A stretch of 23,104 nucleotides of DNA from DASUBV01 sp035763085. Its GTDB lineage: Bacteria; Actinomycetota; Actinomycetes; Streptosporangiales; Streptosporangiaceae. Both the position numbers and the translations under genes were made by a program. Where the stretch lies: NCBI GenBank assembly GCA_035763085.1, contig DASUBV010000052.1, forward strand, positions 1-23,104. The letters are read 5' to 3'. Positions 6,570 to 14,364 of this stretch are shown here, in pieces (positions within the stretch are counted from its first letter, which is position 1; each line of letters starts with the position of its first letter). The notes under the pieces are model-generated. The model made no database searches, had not been told where the DNA came from, and worked only from the letters and a program-made list of their open reading frames with translations.

Positions 6570-7694
6570 TCATGACCGGGCCGCCCGGTCCAGGTACTCG
6601 GTCATCCGCTCGACGGCCAGCTCCGGGTCGCGCAGTACCCCGGCCGCCGCGGCCAGCTCGAACACCCGGCACAGGTGCCCGGGTGAGCGCCTGGCCTCCA
6701 GGCCGTCCACCATCGCGAACCACGGCTGCAGGCCGTTGAGCCAGGCCAGGAACGCGATCCCCGCCTTGTAGTAGTACGTCGGAGCCTCGAAAATCACCCG
6801 GCTCAGCTCGACGGTCGGGCCCATCGCCGCGTCATAGCCGCCCGGGTCACCCGCGTCCAGCGCACGCAGGGCCGCGGCCGCCGGGGCCGTGATCGCGGCG
6901 AAGATGCCCAGCAGCGCGTCGCTGTGGCCGTGCTCGTCACCGCGGATCAGGTCGGCGTAGTTGAAGTCGTCGCCGGTGTACATGCGGACGCCGGGCGGGA
7001 GCAGGCGCCGCAGCGTGACCTCCTGCCCGGCATTCAGCAAGGACAGCTTGACGCCGCTGACCTTGCCCGGGCAGCGGCGGATCAGCTCCAGGACGGTGCC
7101 GGCGGCGGCGGTGAAGTCCTCGCTGCCCCAGTACCCGCGCAGCGCCGGGTCGAAGGCGGCACCGAGCCAGTGCAGGATGACCGGCTGCCGCGCCTGCTCC
7201 AGCAGCTCGCCGTAGACACCGAGGTAGTCATCGCGAGAGCGGGCGCTGGCGGCCAGCGCCCGGCTGGCCATCACGATGACCTCGGCCCCGGCGTCCTGGA
7301 CCGCCGAGAGCTGCTCGGCATAGGCGCCGATGATCTCCGCGAGGGGATGCGGGCCGCTGCTGAGCTGGTCGGTGCCGGCGCCGCAGGCGATCGGCGTGCG
7401 CAGCTCGGCGGCGCGGGCCGCCGACCGCATGATCAGGGTGCGGGCCTGCGGCCAGGACAGCCCCATGCCGCGCTGGCTGGTGTCCATGGCCTCGGCGACG
7501 GCGAACCCGTGCTCCCACAGGTGCTCACGGAAGGCGATGGTGGCGGTCCAGTCGATCTCGCCGCCGGGGGTCGCGGCGACGTGCGCGGCCGCGTAGACGC
7601 GCCGCGACACCGGCGCCCGGTAGCTGTCCGCCCAGGCCGGAGCCGTCAGCTCAAGCGGCGCGGCCCGGCCGGGCAGCCGGATCTGCGCGGTCAT
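6570..7694 (-). CDS. DUF993 protein, dihydrodipicolinate-synthase-like family
   Basis: A 374-residue protein of the DUF993 family, which is related to the DHDPS/N-acetylneuraminate lyase class I aldolase superfamily. Barrel segments are recognisable: ELRTPIACGAGTDQL (about 97-111), DAGAEVIVMASRAL (134-147), QPVILHWLG (170-178), VSGVKLSLLNAG (212-223) and VRMYTGDDFNYADLI. Lys216 in SGVKLS lies where DHDPS relatives carry the Schiff-base lysine, so a retro-aldol or related lyase reaction is plausible but unproven. Its ATG overlaps the stop of the Gfo/Idh gene as ATGA (7691-7694), implying translational coupling, and the TIM-barrel gene follows 55 bp downstream. The substrate is unknown. The family is often fused in annotation with generic aldolase names; the specific activity here is inference only. 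Confidence 0.87.
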   Translation of the reverse strand: MTAQIRLPGRAAPLELTAPAWADSYRAPVSRRVYAAAHVAATPGGEIDWTATIAFREHLWEHGFAVAEAMDTSQRGMGLSWPQARTLIMRSAARAAELRTPIACGAGTDQLSSGPHPLAEIIGAYAEQLSAVQDAGAEVIVMASRALAASARSRDDYLGVYGELLEQARQPVILHWLGAAFDPALRGYWGSEDFTAAAGTVLELIRRCPGKVSGVKLSLLNAGQEVTLRRLLPPGVRMYTGDDFNYADLIRGDEHGHSDALLGIFAAITAPAAAALRALDAGDPGGYDAAMGPTVELSRVIFEAPTYYYKAGIAFLAWLNGLQPWFAMVDGLEARRSPGHLCRVFELAAAAGVLRDPELAVERMTEYLDRAARS

Positions 7695-8842
7695 GTCGCC
7701 AGGCGCGGCACCTCGAGGCGCCGTCCCTCGGCCGAGGACTGCAGCGCCAGGCAGGCCAGCTGGACGCCCTTGGCTCCCGCGGCCAGGTCCCACGGGAACG
7801 GCCGGCCCTCCACGGCGTGCTGCAGGAACTGCTCCCACTGCACTTTGAACCCGTTGTCGAAGCTCGCGTTGTCGGGCACGTCGGTCCACTGCGCGAGGTA
7901 GTCGTTGGGGTCGGGCAGGTCCGGGTTCCAGACCGGCATCGGCGTGTTCACCCGGTGCTGGACGGCGCAGTTGCGCAGCCCGGCCACCGCGCTGCCGTGC
8001 GTGCCGTCCACGTGCAGCTCGACCAGCTCGCGGCGGTTGACCCGCACCGCCCACGAGGAGTTGACCGACGCGAGCACGCCGCTCTCGAATTCCAGCAGCG
8101 CGTAGGCGGCGTCGTCGGCGGTCACGTCGTAAGGCGCCCCGGACTCATCCCAGCGCTGGGGCAGGTGCGTGGCGTGCCGGGCGTAGAGCGCCGCGATCGG
8201 CCCGAACAGGTCCTCCAGGAGGTACTGCCAGTGCGGGAACATGTCCAGCACGATCCCGCCGCCGTCCTCCTTGCGGTAGTTCCAGGACGGCCGCTGGGCG
8301 GCGATGCTGTCGCCCTCGAAGACCCAGTAGCCGAACTCCAGCCGCACCGACAGCACGCGCCCGAGGAAGCCGTCCCGGATCAGCCGCCGGAGCTTGATAA
8401 TGCCGGGCAGGAACAGCTTGTCCTGTACCACGCCGTTGATGACCCCGGCCTCGCGCGCCGCGGCCGCCAGCCGCACGGCGCCCTCCAGCGAGTCCGCGAC
8501 GGGCTTCTCGGTGTAGATGTGCTTGCCGGCCGCGATGGCCCGGGCCAGGGCCGGCTCGCGTGCGGAGGTGACCTGGGTGTCGAAGTACACCTGCACCGCC
8601 GGGTCGGCCAGCACCTCATCCAGGCTGGTCGTCCAGCGCTCCAGGCCATGCCGCTCGGCGATGGCGCGCAGCCGCTGCTCGCTGCGCCCGACGAGGACGG
8701 GCTCGGGGTAGGCCAGCGTCCCGTCCGTCAGCTGCACCCCGCCCTGCTCGCGGATGCTGAGCAGTGATCTGACCAGGTGCTGCCGGTAGCCCATCCGGCC
8801 GGTCACGCCATTCAGGGCGACGTGGACCACCTTGCGCGACAT
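7691..8842 (-). CDS. Gfo/Idh/MocA family oxidoreductase
   Basis: A 383-residue NAD(P)-dependent dehydrogenase and first gene of the cassette. The N-terminal Rossmann domain starts with a slightly atypical NGVTGRMGY turn (residues 11-19). The family signature EKPVADSLEGAV begins at 112, with Lys113 as the expected catalytic lysine. The C-terminal substrate domain includes KEDGGGIVLDMFPHWQYLLEDLFG, whose GG..D..H pattern is usual for the family. These enzymes oxidise hydroxyls of sugars, sugar acids or cyclitols. The ATG at 8842 has AGGAAGG six bases upstream. The leader contains seven degenerate tandem repeats (8859-8964) and, further up, a LacI-type operator, so expression is probably controlled by the divergent LacI gene. 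Confidence 0.92.
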   Translation of the reverse strand: MSRKVVHVALNGVTGRMGYRQHLVRSLLSIREQGGVQLTDGTLAYPEPVLVGRSEQRLRAIAERHGLERWTTSLDEVLADPAVQVYFDTQVTSAREPALARAIAAGKHIYTEKPVADSLEGAVRLAAAAREAGVINGVVQDKLFLPGIIKLRRLIRDGFLGRVLSVRLEFGYWVFEGDSIAAQRPSWNYRKEDGGGIVLDMFPHWQYLLEDLFGPIAALYARHATHLPQRWDESGAPYDVTADDAAYALLEFESGVLASVNSSWAVRVNRRELVELHVDGTHGSAVAGLRNCAVQHRVNTPMPVWNPDLPDPNDYLAQWTDVPDNASFDNGFKVQWEQFLQHAVEGRPFPWDLAAGAKGVQLACLALQSSAEGRRLEVPRLAT

Positions 8843-8858
8843 CAGTCACCTTCCTGGA

Positions 8859-8964
8859 GGCTCTGCGGCTGCAGGGCTCTGTGGCTGCGGGGCTCCGGGC
8901 TGCGGGGCTCCGGGTTGCAGGGTCCGGGTGCAGGGCTCCGGGTGCAGGGGCTCTGCGGCGGCAG
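8859..8964. repeat. Degenerate tandem repeat, about seven units of 13-16 bp
   Basis: Units such as GGCTCTGCGGCTGCAG, GGCTCTGTGGCTGCGG, GGCTCCGGGCTGCGG, GGCTCCGGGTTGCAG and GGCTCCGGGTGCAGG follow one another without spacers. The array lies between the LacI-type operator and the ribosome binding site of the Gfo/Idh gene, so it would be in that gene's leader. It contains no palindromic unit and is not a CRISPR array. Confidence 0.75.
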
Positions 8965-9015
8965 GAGCCCAGCGGCTCCGGAGGCTCCGCGGCGCGGCCG
9001 CCGCCGGGCGAAGTC

Positions 9016-9033
9016 TGGGAAAGCACTTTCCAA
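9016..9033. promoter_or_regulatory. LacI-family operator in the divergent catabolic/lacI promoter
   Basis: TGGGAAAGCACTTTCCAA has seven of nine symmetric base pairs and closely resembles the LacI/GalR consensus TGGAAAGCGCTTTCCA. It sits between the divergent Gfo/Idh gene and the LacI gene and shares 13 of 15 bases with the site at 10391-10406. It probably serves both autoregulation and repression of the cassette. Confidence 0.75.
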
Positions 9034-9129
9034 AGACTAGGCTGGGGCGTAAAGCTGGGTCAACCGGGGGGCCGGGTCATGCCGGAGGCGGGCCGGAGCG
9101 GGTGCCGCAGGGCAGCGGGAGCGACAGCA

Positions 9130-10248
9130 GTGACAGACGTGAGCCAGGGTGGCCGGCGGCGGCGCCGCGCGAACGGTGCCGCCGCGGCCCGCGATGCCGG
9201 GGCCGGAGTCACCCTGCAGGATGTCGCGGACCGCGCCGGGGTGTCCCTGACCACGGCGTCGCGCGTGCTCAACGCGGGCTCGCGGCGGGTCAGCGCGGCC
9301 ATGGCCGACCGGGTCAACCAGGCCGTTGCCGAGCTCGGCTACCTGGCCAACCTCCAGGCCAGGGCGGTGGCCACCGGCCAGAGTAACACCGTCGGCGTGG
9401 TCGTCCACGACATCGCCGACCCCTACTTCTCCTCCATCGCCGCCGGCCTTATCGAGGTCGCCGACAGCCGCGGCCTGCTGGTCTGCATCTCCAGCACCGC
9501 GGCGCGGGAGGCCGGCGAGCGCGAGTACGTGTCGCTGATGCGCGCCCAGCGGGCTCGCGCCGTCATCCTGATCGGCAGCCGGTCCGACGACGAGCGCTGC
9601 CGGGCTGACCTGGTCGCCGAGATCAGCGCCTTCACCCGGGCCGGCGGGCGCGCCGTCTGCGTCGGGCAGGACCTGCTCGGCGTGGACACGATCATGCCGG
9701 AGAACGCGGCGGGCGCCGAGGCGCTGGCCCGCTCCCTGGCCGCGCTCGGGCACCGCAGCTTTGCCGTGCTGGCCGGCCCGCACGGCCTGCTGACCGCGCG
9801 CGACCGGGTCGAGGGCTTCCGCGCCGGGCTGCGCGCCTGGTCGGTGGAGCTGGACCCGCGCAGCGTGGTGCATGGCGAGTTCACCAGGGACGGCGGCTAC
9901 GAGGCCATGAGCGGCCTGCTGGCGAGCGGCGCCCGGCCGGACTGCGTGTTCGCGGTGAACGACGTCATGGCCGTCGGGGCGCTGGCCCGGCTGCGAGCCG
10001 AGGGGATCATCGCGCCCGCCGGCATGGCCGTGGCCGGCTTCGACGACATCCTCACGCTGCGCGATGTCTACCCGCCGCTGACCACGGTCCGGCTGCCGCT
10101 CAAGCGGATGGGGGAGATGGCGGCCGGACTGGTGCTGGCCGGCGACCACCCGGGCCGTCCGCGCGTCGTCCCGGTACCGGGCGAGGTCATCCTGCGAGAC
10201 AGCACCCTGCCCCGCCCGCCGCGCGCCCAGCCGCCCCCGCCGGGCTAG
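9130..10248 (+). CDS. LacI family transcriptional regulator
   Basis: A 372-residue LacI/GalR regulator from the preferred start. The DNA-binding domain is VTLQDVADRAGVSLTTASRVLN (residues 27-48) followed by the hinge helix region LGYLANLQARAVATGQSNTVGVVV. The periplasmic-binding-protein-like effector domain follows, with DIADPYFSSIAAGLIEVA, VILIGSRSDDER, GHRSFAVLAGP, PDCVFAVNDVMAVGALARL and AVAGFDDI in the family order. GTG 9130 is preferred because GGGAG lies about eight bases upstream; ATG 9079 is a possible alternative and would lengthen the basic N-terminal tail. A LacI-type operator lies about 100 bp upstream, between it and the divergent cassette. The effector is unknown, likely a sugar or cyclitol intermediate. 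A hairpin begins at its stop codon. Confidence 0.92.
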   Translation: MTDVSQGGRRRRRANGAAAARDAGAGVTLQDVADRAGVSLTTASRVLNAGSRRVSAAMADRVNQAVAELGYLANLQARAVATGQSNTVGVVVHDIADPYFSSIAAGLIEVADSRGLLVCISSTAAREAGEREYVSLMRAQRARAVILIGSRSDDERCRADLVAEISAFTRAGGRAVCVGQDLLGVDTIMPENAAGAEALARSLAALGHRSFAVLAGPHGLLTARDRVEGFRAGLRAWSVELDPRSVVHGEFTRDGGYEAMSGLLASGARPDCVFAVNDVMAVGALARLRAEGIIAPAGMAVAGFDDILTLRDVYPPLTTVRLPLKRMGEMAAGLVLAGDHPGRPRVVPVPGEVILRDSTLPRPPRAQPPPPG

Positions 10249-10293
10249 CCGCCCGACTGGCTGGCTGTGCCGCCAGCGCCTGCGCCGGGCGGC
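10248..10293 (+). terminator. Hairpin at the end of the LacI gene
   Basis: GCCGCCCG (10248-10255) and CGGGCGGC (10286-10293) are exact reverse complements. The arm begins within the stop codon. Inside it CTGGC and GCCAG can form a further stem. It is a plausible factor-independent terminator without a T tract. Confidence 0.45.
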
Positions 10294-10390
10294 CCCTCAG
10301 CCCGGGAGCGCATCCCCCCGCAAGAGCGCTGGCATCCGGACCCGGGACTCTTGCGCCGCTCCGCTCCCCTCAGGTACGTTCGCGAGCAGA

Positions 10391-10406
10391 TGGAAAGCGC
10401 TTGCCA
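10391..10406. promoter_or_regulatory. Second LacI-family operator, upstream of permease/amine oxidase operon
   Basis: TGGAAAGCGCTTGCCA has seven of eight symmetric pairs around a central CG and matches 13 of 15 bases of the operator at 9016-9033. It lies 430 bp before the permease start and 143 bp after the LacI stop. It may be the permease operator, an auxiliary LacI site for looping, or both. Confidence 0.65.
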
Positions 10407-10422
10407 GGCTCAGGTGCAGTAG

Positions 10423-10462
10423 GGCAGGAGGAGCGCGGCGCCACCGGCGCGATTCTCCTGCC
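10423..10462 (+). other. Composite hairpin downstream of the second LacI operator
   Basis: GGCAGGAG (10423-10430) pairs exactly with CTCCTGCC (10455-10462), and an inner stem GCGCC/GGCGC (10438-10442 with 10446-10450) closes a three-base loop. If transcription starts near the operator this would be a structured leader or an attenuator; no known RNA family is recognised. Confidence 0.35.
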
Positions 10463-10550
10463 TCAGTCAGGATGCGGACACAGTCGTGGGATCTGACCAG
10501 CAGGCCGCGCTGGAGCTAGACGGCAACTCGCGCGCCGGCTGCGCGCCGCG

Positions 10551-10718
10551 ATGGTGCACGTCAGCGACGCGACGCCGCAGGTCGAGGCGCTTGCTCCACT
10601 CGGCGGCGCGGGCCGGCCGTGGCCCGGCGGGCGTTCCGGCGGCGATTCCCGCATCGGGGAGTTCACCGAGCGCAGCCGGCGCCCTGCCAACCCGGGGCCG
10701 GCACACTATCCGTACTAA
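10551..10718 (+). CDS. Possible small protein or gene remnant (55 codons)
   Basis: This open frame runs from ATG to TAA in the gap between the LacI and permease genes. Its third codon positions are roughly 85 percent G or C, which is higher than expected for random non-coding sequence, and other frames there look less gene-like. The product is polar and rich in Gly, Pro and Arg and resembles no family I know. There is no clear ribosome binding site. It could be a real small protein, a decayed gene end, or chance. Confidence 0.15.
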   Translation: MVHVSDATPQVEALAPLGGAGRPWPGGRSGGDSRIGEFTERSRRPANPGPAHYPY

Positions 10719-10835
10719 TTACCTGATCACGGACTCTTCCACCAAGACAGTGCTATGTCCCACAATGCAGGGCAGCCCCGTCATTAACACCCCGCCACCC
10801 AGGCGGCAGACAGGCGGCAGATGTGAGGAGTGACA

Positions 10836-12299
10836 ATGAGCGAAGCGGCCTCCGTTCCGTTCTCGGAAACAAAGGCGCCCGAGTCACCTGACCGGCTGCA
10901 CCGCGGCGCGCTCGGACTGGTGGACATCTCCGCCTCGACCATGGCCAACATCGGCCCGGCCTACAGCTTCTACTTCGGGATCGGCTTCCTGGTGCTGACC
11001 GCGGGCGTCGCGGCGCCGCTGACGCTCATCGTCGCGGGCATCGCGATCGCGCTGCTGGGCAACACGCTGGCCCAGTTCTCCCGCGCGCAGCCGTCCACCG
11101 GCGGATTCATCACCTTCGTCGGCAAGACCTTCGGTGGCACCAGCGCGGTGACCACGGCCCTGCTGTGCGGGTTCGGCTACATCATCGCGATCTCGTCCGT
11201 GCTGGCCATCTGCGGCGGGTTCCTGTCCATCACCCTGAACTACTTCTTCGGGTGGAACATCCCGTGGGGGATCCTGTCGGTCATCCTGGTGGCCGGCGCG
11301 GTGGTCATGATGGTCCGCGGCGTGGCGGTCTCCACCAAGCTGGCGGGCCTGTTCTTCGGCTTCGAGCTGCTGGTCCTGGTCGTCGTCTCCATCGTCGCCA
11401 TCATCAAGAACGCCGGGCACCTCAGCTTCGTCCCGTTCGAGCCCAGCCACATCACCAACGGCTTCAGCGGCCTGGCCGCCGGCTTCCCGCTGGCCATCTA
11501 CCTGTTCATCGGCTGGGAGAACTCGGCCGCGCTGGCCGAGGAGACCGGCGATCCGCGGCGCAACGTGCCGCGGGCCGTCTTCCTGTCGGTCGCTCTCATG
11601 GTCGTCAGCTACGTCCTGTTCGCCTTCGCCACGATCACCGGCTTCGGCTACAGCGCGACCAAGCTGGGCGCGGCGGAGATCCCGTTCCTGTCCGTGGCCC
11701 ACAACATCCTGGCCTTCTTCGCCGTCTGCGGGTACATCGCCGGGATGACCTCCACTCTGGGCGTGCTGATCTCCGCGGCCAACTCGCAGGCCCGGCTCAT
11801 CTTCAACGCCGGCCGTGAGGGACTGCTGCCCCGGTGGATCGGCAAGGTGCACCCGACCCGGCGCACCCCGATGAACGCCCTGTACGTGTTCGTCGCCTTC
11901 GCCGGGCTGATCATCGTCATCTGGGCGCTCGGCCACCTGATTGGCGGCACGACCGGTTCCATGGACCCGGTGAACTTCTTCGTGGAGTCCTCCACGATGG
12001 GCACGATCCTGGTGCTGGTCGTGTACTTCCTGTCGAACCTGGCCCTGCCGTTCTACTACCGCAAGTACCGGCCGCAGGAGTTTAGCCTGGTCAAGCACCT
12101 GCTGCTGCCCGTCCTCGGGATGGTGGCCATCGCGGTGCCGGTGTACTACCTGGTCAAGCCGGGCCAGGAGGCGCCCTACAACTGGTTCCCGTACGCGGCC
12201 CTCGGCGTCGTCGTGCTCTCGGCGATCTACGCCTACGTCCTCAACCGCCGCGACCCGAGCATCGGCGACCGGGCCGGCTCGATCGTGGCTGACGAGTAG
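10836..12299 (+). CDS. APC family amino acid/amine permease
   Basis: A 487-residue integral membrane protein of the amino acid-polyamine-organocation superfamily, with about 12 hydrophobic segments and a short soluble N-terminus. The first segments contain ISASTMANIGPAYSFYFGIGF, the helix-1 region that binds substrate in this fold. AQPSTGGFITFVGKTFGG is the conserved loop before helix 3, and IGWENSAALAEETGDPRRNVPRAV is the strongly conserved helix 6-7 region with its loop. The ATG at 10836 is chosen because GAGGAG lies five bases upstream; GTG 10830 overlaps that site. A copper amine oxidase follows 70 bp downstream, so the likely cargo is a primary amine or an amino acid giving rise to one (inference). 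A LacI-type operator lies about 430 bp upstream. Confidence 0.93.
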   Translation: MSEAASVPFSETKAPESPDRLHRGALGLVDISASTMANIGPAYSFYFGIGFLVLTAGVAAPLTLIVAGIAIALLGNTLAQFSRAQPSTGGFITFVGKTFGGTSAVTTALLCGFGYIIAISSVLAICGGFLSITLNYFFGWNIPWGILSVILVAGAVVMMVRGVAVSTKLAGLFFGFELLVLVVVSIVAIIKNAGHLSFVPFEPSHITNGFSGLAAGFPLAIYLFIGWENSAALAEETGDPRRNVPRAVFLSVALMVVSYVLFAFATITGFGYSATKLGAAEIPFLSVAHNILAFFAVCGYIAGMTSTLGVLISAANSQARLIFNAGREGLLPRWIGKVHPTRRTPMNALYVFVAFAGLIIVIWALGHLIGGTTGSMDPVNFFVESSTMGTILVLVVYFLSNLALPFYYRKYRPQEFSLVKHLLLPVLGMVAIAVPVYYLVKPGQEAPYNWFPYAALGVVVLSAIYAYVLNRRDPSIGDRAGSIVADE

Positions 12300-12369
12300 G
12301 CCCGACCACAGCGGCTGGGCGGCCGCGGGGTGCCGGGAGAATCCGTTTCGAATCCTGGGAGTTCTGACC

Positions 12370-14355
12370 ATGACCGACGCGACCACCGGCCCGGCGCACG
12401 CGCCGGGCACTCTCCCGGCACCCCCCGCCCACCCGCTCAGCCCGGTCACCGCCGGGGAGTACCAGGCCGGGCGGCAGATCCTGGCCGCGGCCGGGCTGCT
12501 GTCCGGCCCGGTCCGGTTCGCCTACTACGGCCTGGAGGAGCCGCCCAAGGACGAGGTGCTGGCCGCTGCCAGCGGCGGCCCGGCCCCCGAGCGCCGGCTG
12601 CGGGCCTTCCTCATCGACATCGATTCCGGCGAGTCCAGCGACGTGGTCGTCTCGCTGACCGGCGGCCAGGTCGTCAGCCGCGTGGTCCTGGACCCGCAGG
12701 CCGACGGCCACCTGCCGATCATCGATAACGACTTTGCTCTGGTCGAGGAGATCGTCCGGGCCGATCCGGGCTGGCGGGCGGCCATGGCCCGGCGCGGGCT
12801 GACCGACGTCACCAGGATCCGCGCCTGCCCGCTGACCGCCGGGTCGTTCGGGGTGCCGGAGGAGGCCGGGCGGCGGATGGTCCGGGTGCTGGCCTTCGTC
12901 CAGGCCCGCGAGCACGACCTGGCCTGGGCGCACCCGGTGGACGGGGTGTCCGCCTACGTCGACCTGGTGCAGAAGAAGGTCTTCCGGATTGTCGACGAGT
13001 TCGAGGCGCCGGTGCCGGCCGAGTCCGGCGACTATGACGACCCGCAGGTGCGCGGCCCGCTGCGTCCCGGCCTGAAGCCCATCGAGATCACCCAGCCCGA
13101 GGGCCCGAGCTTCACCCTCGACGGGCACCTGCTGCAGTGGCAGGGCTGGTCGATGCGGGTCGGCTTCGACGCCCGCGAGGGACTGTCGCTGCACCAGGTC
13201 AGCATCGACGACGGCGGCCAGGCCCGGCCGGTGCTGTACCGGGCGTCCATCCCGGAGATGGTGGTCCCCTACGGCGACCCGCGGTTCCGGTACTGGCAGT
13301 CCTACTTCGACACCGGCGAGTACCTGGTCGGCAAGTTCGCCAACTCGCTGGAGCTGGGCTGCGACTGCCTGGGCGAGATCACCTACCTGGACGCCACCGT
13401 CACCGACGACACCGGCCAGCCGCGGGTGATCCGCAACGCGATCTGCATCCACGAGGAAGACTTCGGCATCCTGTGGAAGCACTTCGACATCTTCAACGGG
13501 TCATCCCAGTCCCGCCGCCAGCGCCGCCTGGTGGTGTCGTTCTTCAGCACGGTCGGCAACTACGACTACGGCTTCTACTGGTACTTCTACCTCGACGGCG
13601 CCATCGAGTGCGAGATCAAGATGACCGGCGTGGTGTTCACCGGGTCGCACGACGGGACCAATCCCTACTCCACGCAGGTCGCACCGGGCCTCGGCGCGCC
13701 GGTGCACCAGCATCTGTTCAGCGCCCGGCTGGACATGTCGGTGGACGGGCAGGCCAACGCCGTGGAGGAAGTGGACGTCAGCGGCGCGCCTGTCGGCCCG
13801 GACAACCCGTACGGGAATGCCATCGTGCAGACCGTGACCCGGCTGTCCCGCGAGTCGCAGGCAGCCCGCCGTGCCGACGCCACCAGGGGCCGCACCTGGC
13901 GGGTCATCAGCACCGAGCAGCGCAACCGGCTCGGGCAGCCGACCGGGTACACGCTGTACCCCGAGGCCAACCCGGTGCTGCTGGCCGACCCCGGCTCCTC
14001 GGTCCGCGCACGGGCCAAGTTCGCGACCAACCACCTGTGGGTGACCCGGTACCAGCCGTCGCACCGGTACCCGGCCGGCGACTTCGTGAACCAGCATCCG
14101 GGCGGGGCCGGGCTGCCCCAGTTCGCCGCCGGGGACGAGGACATCGACGGCCAGGACATCGTGGTCTGGCACACCTTCGGACCTGCGCACTTCCCGCGCC
14201 CGGAGGACTGGCCGGTCATGCCGGTCACGCGGTGCGGGTTCATGCTCAAGCCGACTGGCTTCTTCCACCGGAACCCGACCCTGAACGTGCCGCCGCCCGC
14301 CTCGCACTGCCCCCGGCAGGATAGTTCGGCAGGTGCCGAAGAGTGCGGGACCTAG
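12370..14355 (+). CDS. Copper-containing primary-amine oxidase (tyramine oxidase type)
   Basis: A 661-residue copper amine oxidase, close in length to Arthrobacter AGAO. It oxidises primary amines to aldehydes with release of ammonia and hydrogen peroxide. The topaquinone precursor is Tyr398 in VGNYDYG. The copper ligands are His446 and His448 in VHQHLFS and His607 in PAHFPRPEDWPVMP. The catalytic base is Asp314 in YFDTGEYLVGKFANSL. All are present, so the enzyme should be active. N-terminal N2/N3 domains precede the catalytic beta-sandwich. There is no signal peptide, so it is likely cytoplasmic, and peroxide would be produced inside the cell. The ATG at 12370 follows GGGAG by eight bases. 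It is in an apparent operon with the APC permease upstream and a DinB-like gene nine bp downstream. The substrate (tyramine, phenylethylamine, histamine or other) is not decided by sequence. Confidence 0.96.
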   Translation: MTDATTGPAHAPGTLPAPPAHPLSPVTAGEYQAGRQILAAAGLLSGPVRFAYYGLEEPPKDEVLAAASGGPAPERRLRAFLIDIDSGESSDVVVSLTGGQVVSRVVLDPQADGHLPIIDNDFALVEEIVRADPGWRAAMARRGLTDVTRIRACPLTAGSFGVPEEAGRRMVRVLAFVQAREHDLAWAHPVDGVSAYVDLVQKKVFRIVDEFEAPVPAESGDYDDPQVRGPLRPGLKPIEITQPEGPSFTLDGHLLQWQGWSMRVGFDAREGLSLHQVSIDDGGQARPVLYRASIPEMVVPYGDPRFRYWQSYFDTGEYLVGKFANSLELGCDCLGEITYLDATVTDDTGQPRVIRNAICIHEEDFGILWKHFDIFNGSSQSRRQRRLVVSFFSTVGNYDYGFYWYFYLDGAIECEIKMTGVVFTGSHDGTNPYSTQVAPGLGAPVHQHLFSARLDMSVDGQANAVEEVDVSGAPVGPDNPYGNAIVQTVTRLSRESQAARRADATRGRTWRVISTEQRNRLGQPTGYTLYPEANPVLLADPGSSVRARAKFATNHLWVTRYQPSHRYPAGDFVNQHPGGAGLPQFAAGDEDIDGQDIVVWHTFGPAHFPRPEDWPVMPVTRCGFMLKPTGFFHRNPTLNVPPPASHCPRQDSSAGAEECGT

Positions 14356-14364
14356 GGTGCCGTC

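Larger units (their letters stand above)
10249..10835. other. 587-bp non-coding stretch upstream of the permease operon
   Basis: No convincing protein gene is seen. The stretch holds a terminator-like hairpin at its left end, a LacI-type operator (10391-10406), a composite hairpin (10423-10462), a weak 55-codon reading frame (10551-10718), a less GC-rich segment about 10705-10790 that may contain the permease promoter (TGCTATGT near 10750), and an 11-bp direct repeat CAGGCGGCAGA just before the permease ribosome binding site. I recognise no known riboswitch. Confidence 0.6.

Noticed and set aside
8859..8964. Tandem repeats as a CRISPR array
   Set aside because: Units are contiguous, degenerate and 13-16 bp long with no spacers, and no cas genes are present.
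8881..9129. Longer start for the LacI regulator
   Set aside because: The extension would translate the tandem repeat and the LacI-type operator itself. It is low complexity and not LacI-like; starts at 9079 or 9130 have better sites.
10486..10833. 115-codon plus-strand frame between the LacI and permease genes
   Set aside because: Composition is not gene-like, third positions are not G/C biased in this frame, and it ends overlapping the permease ribosome binding site.
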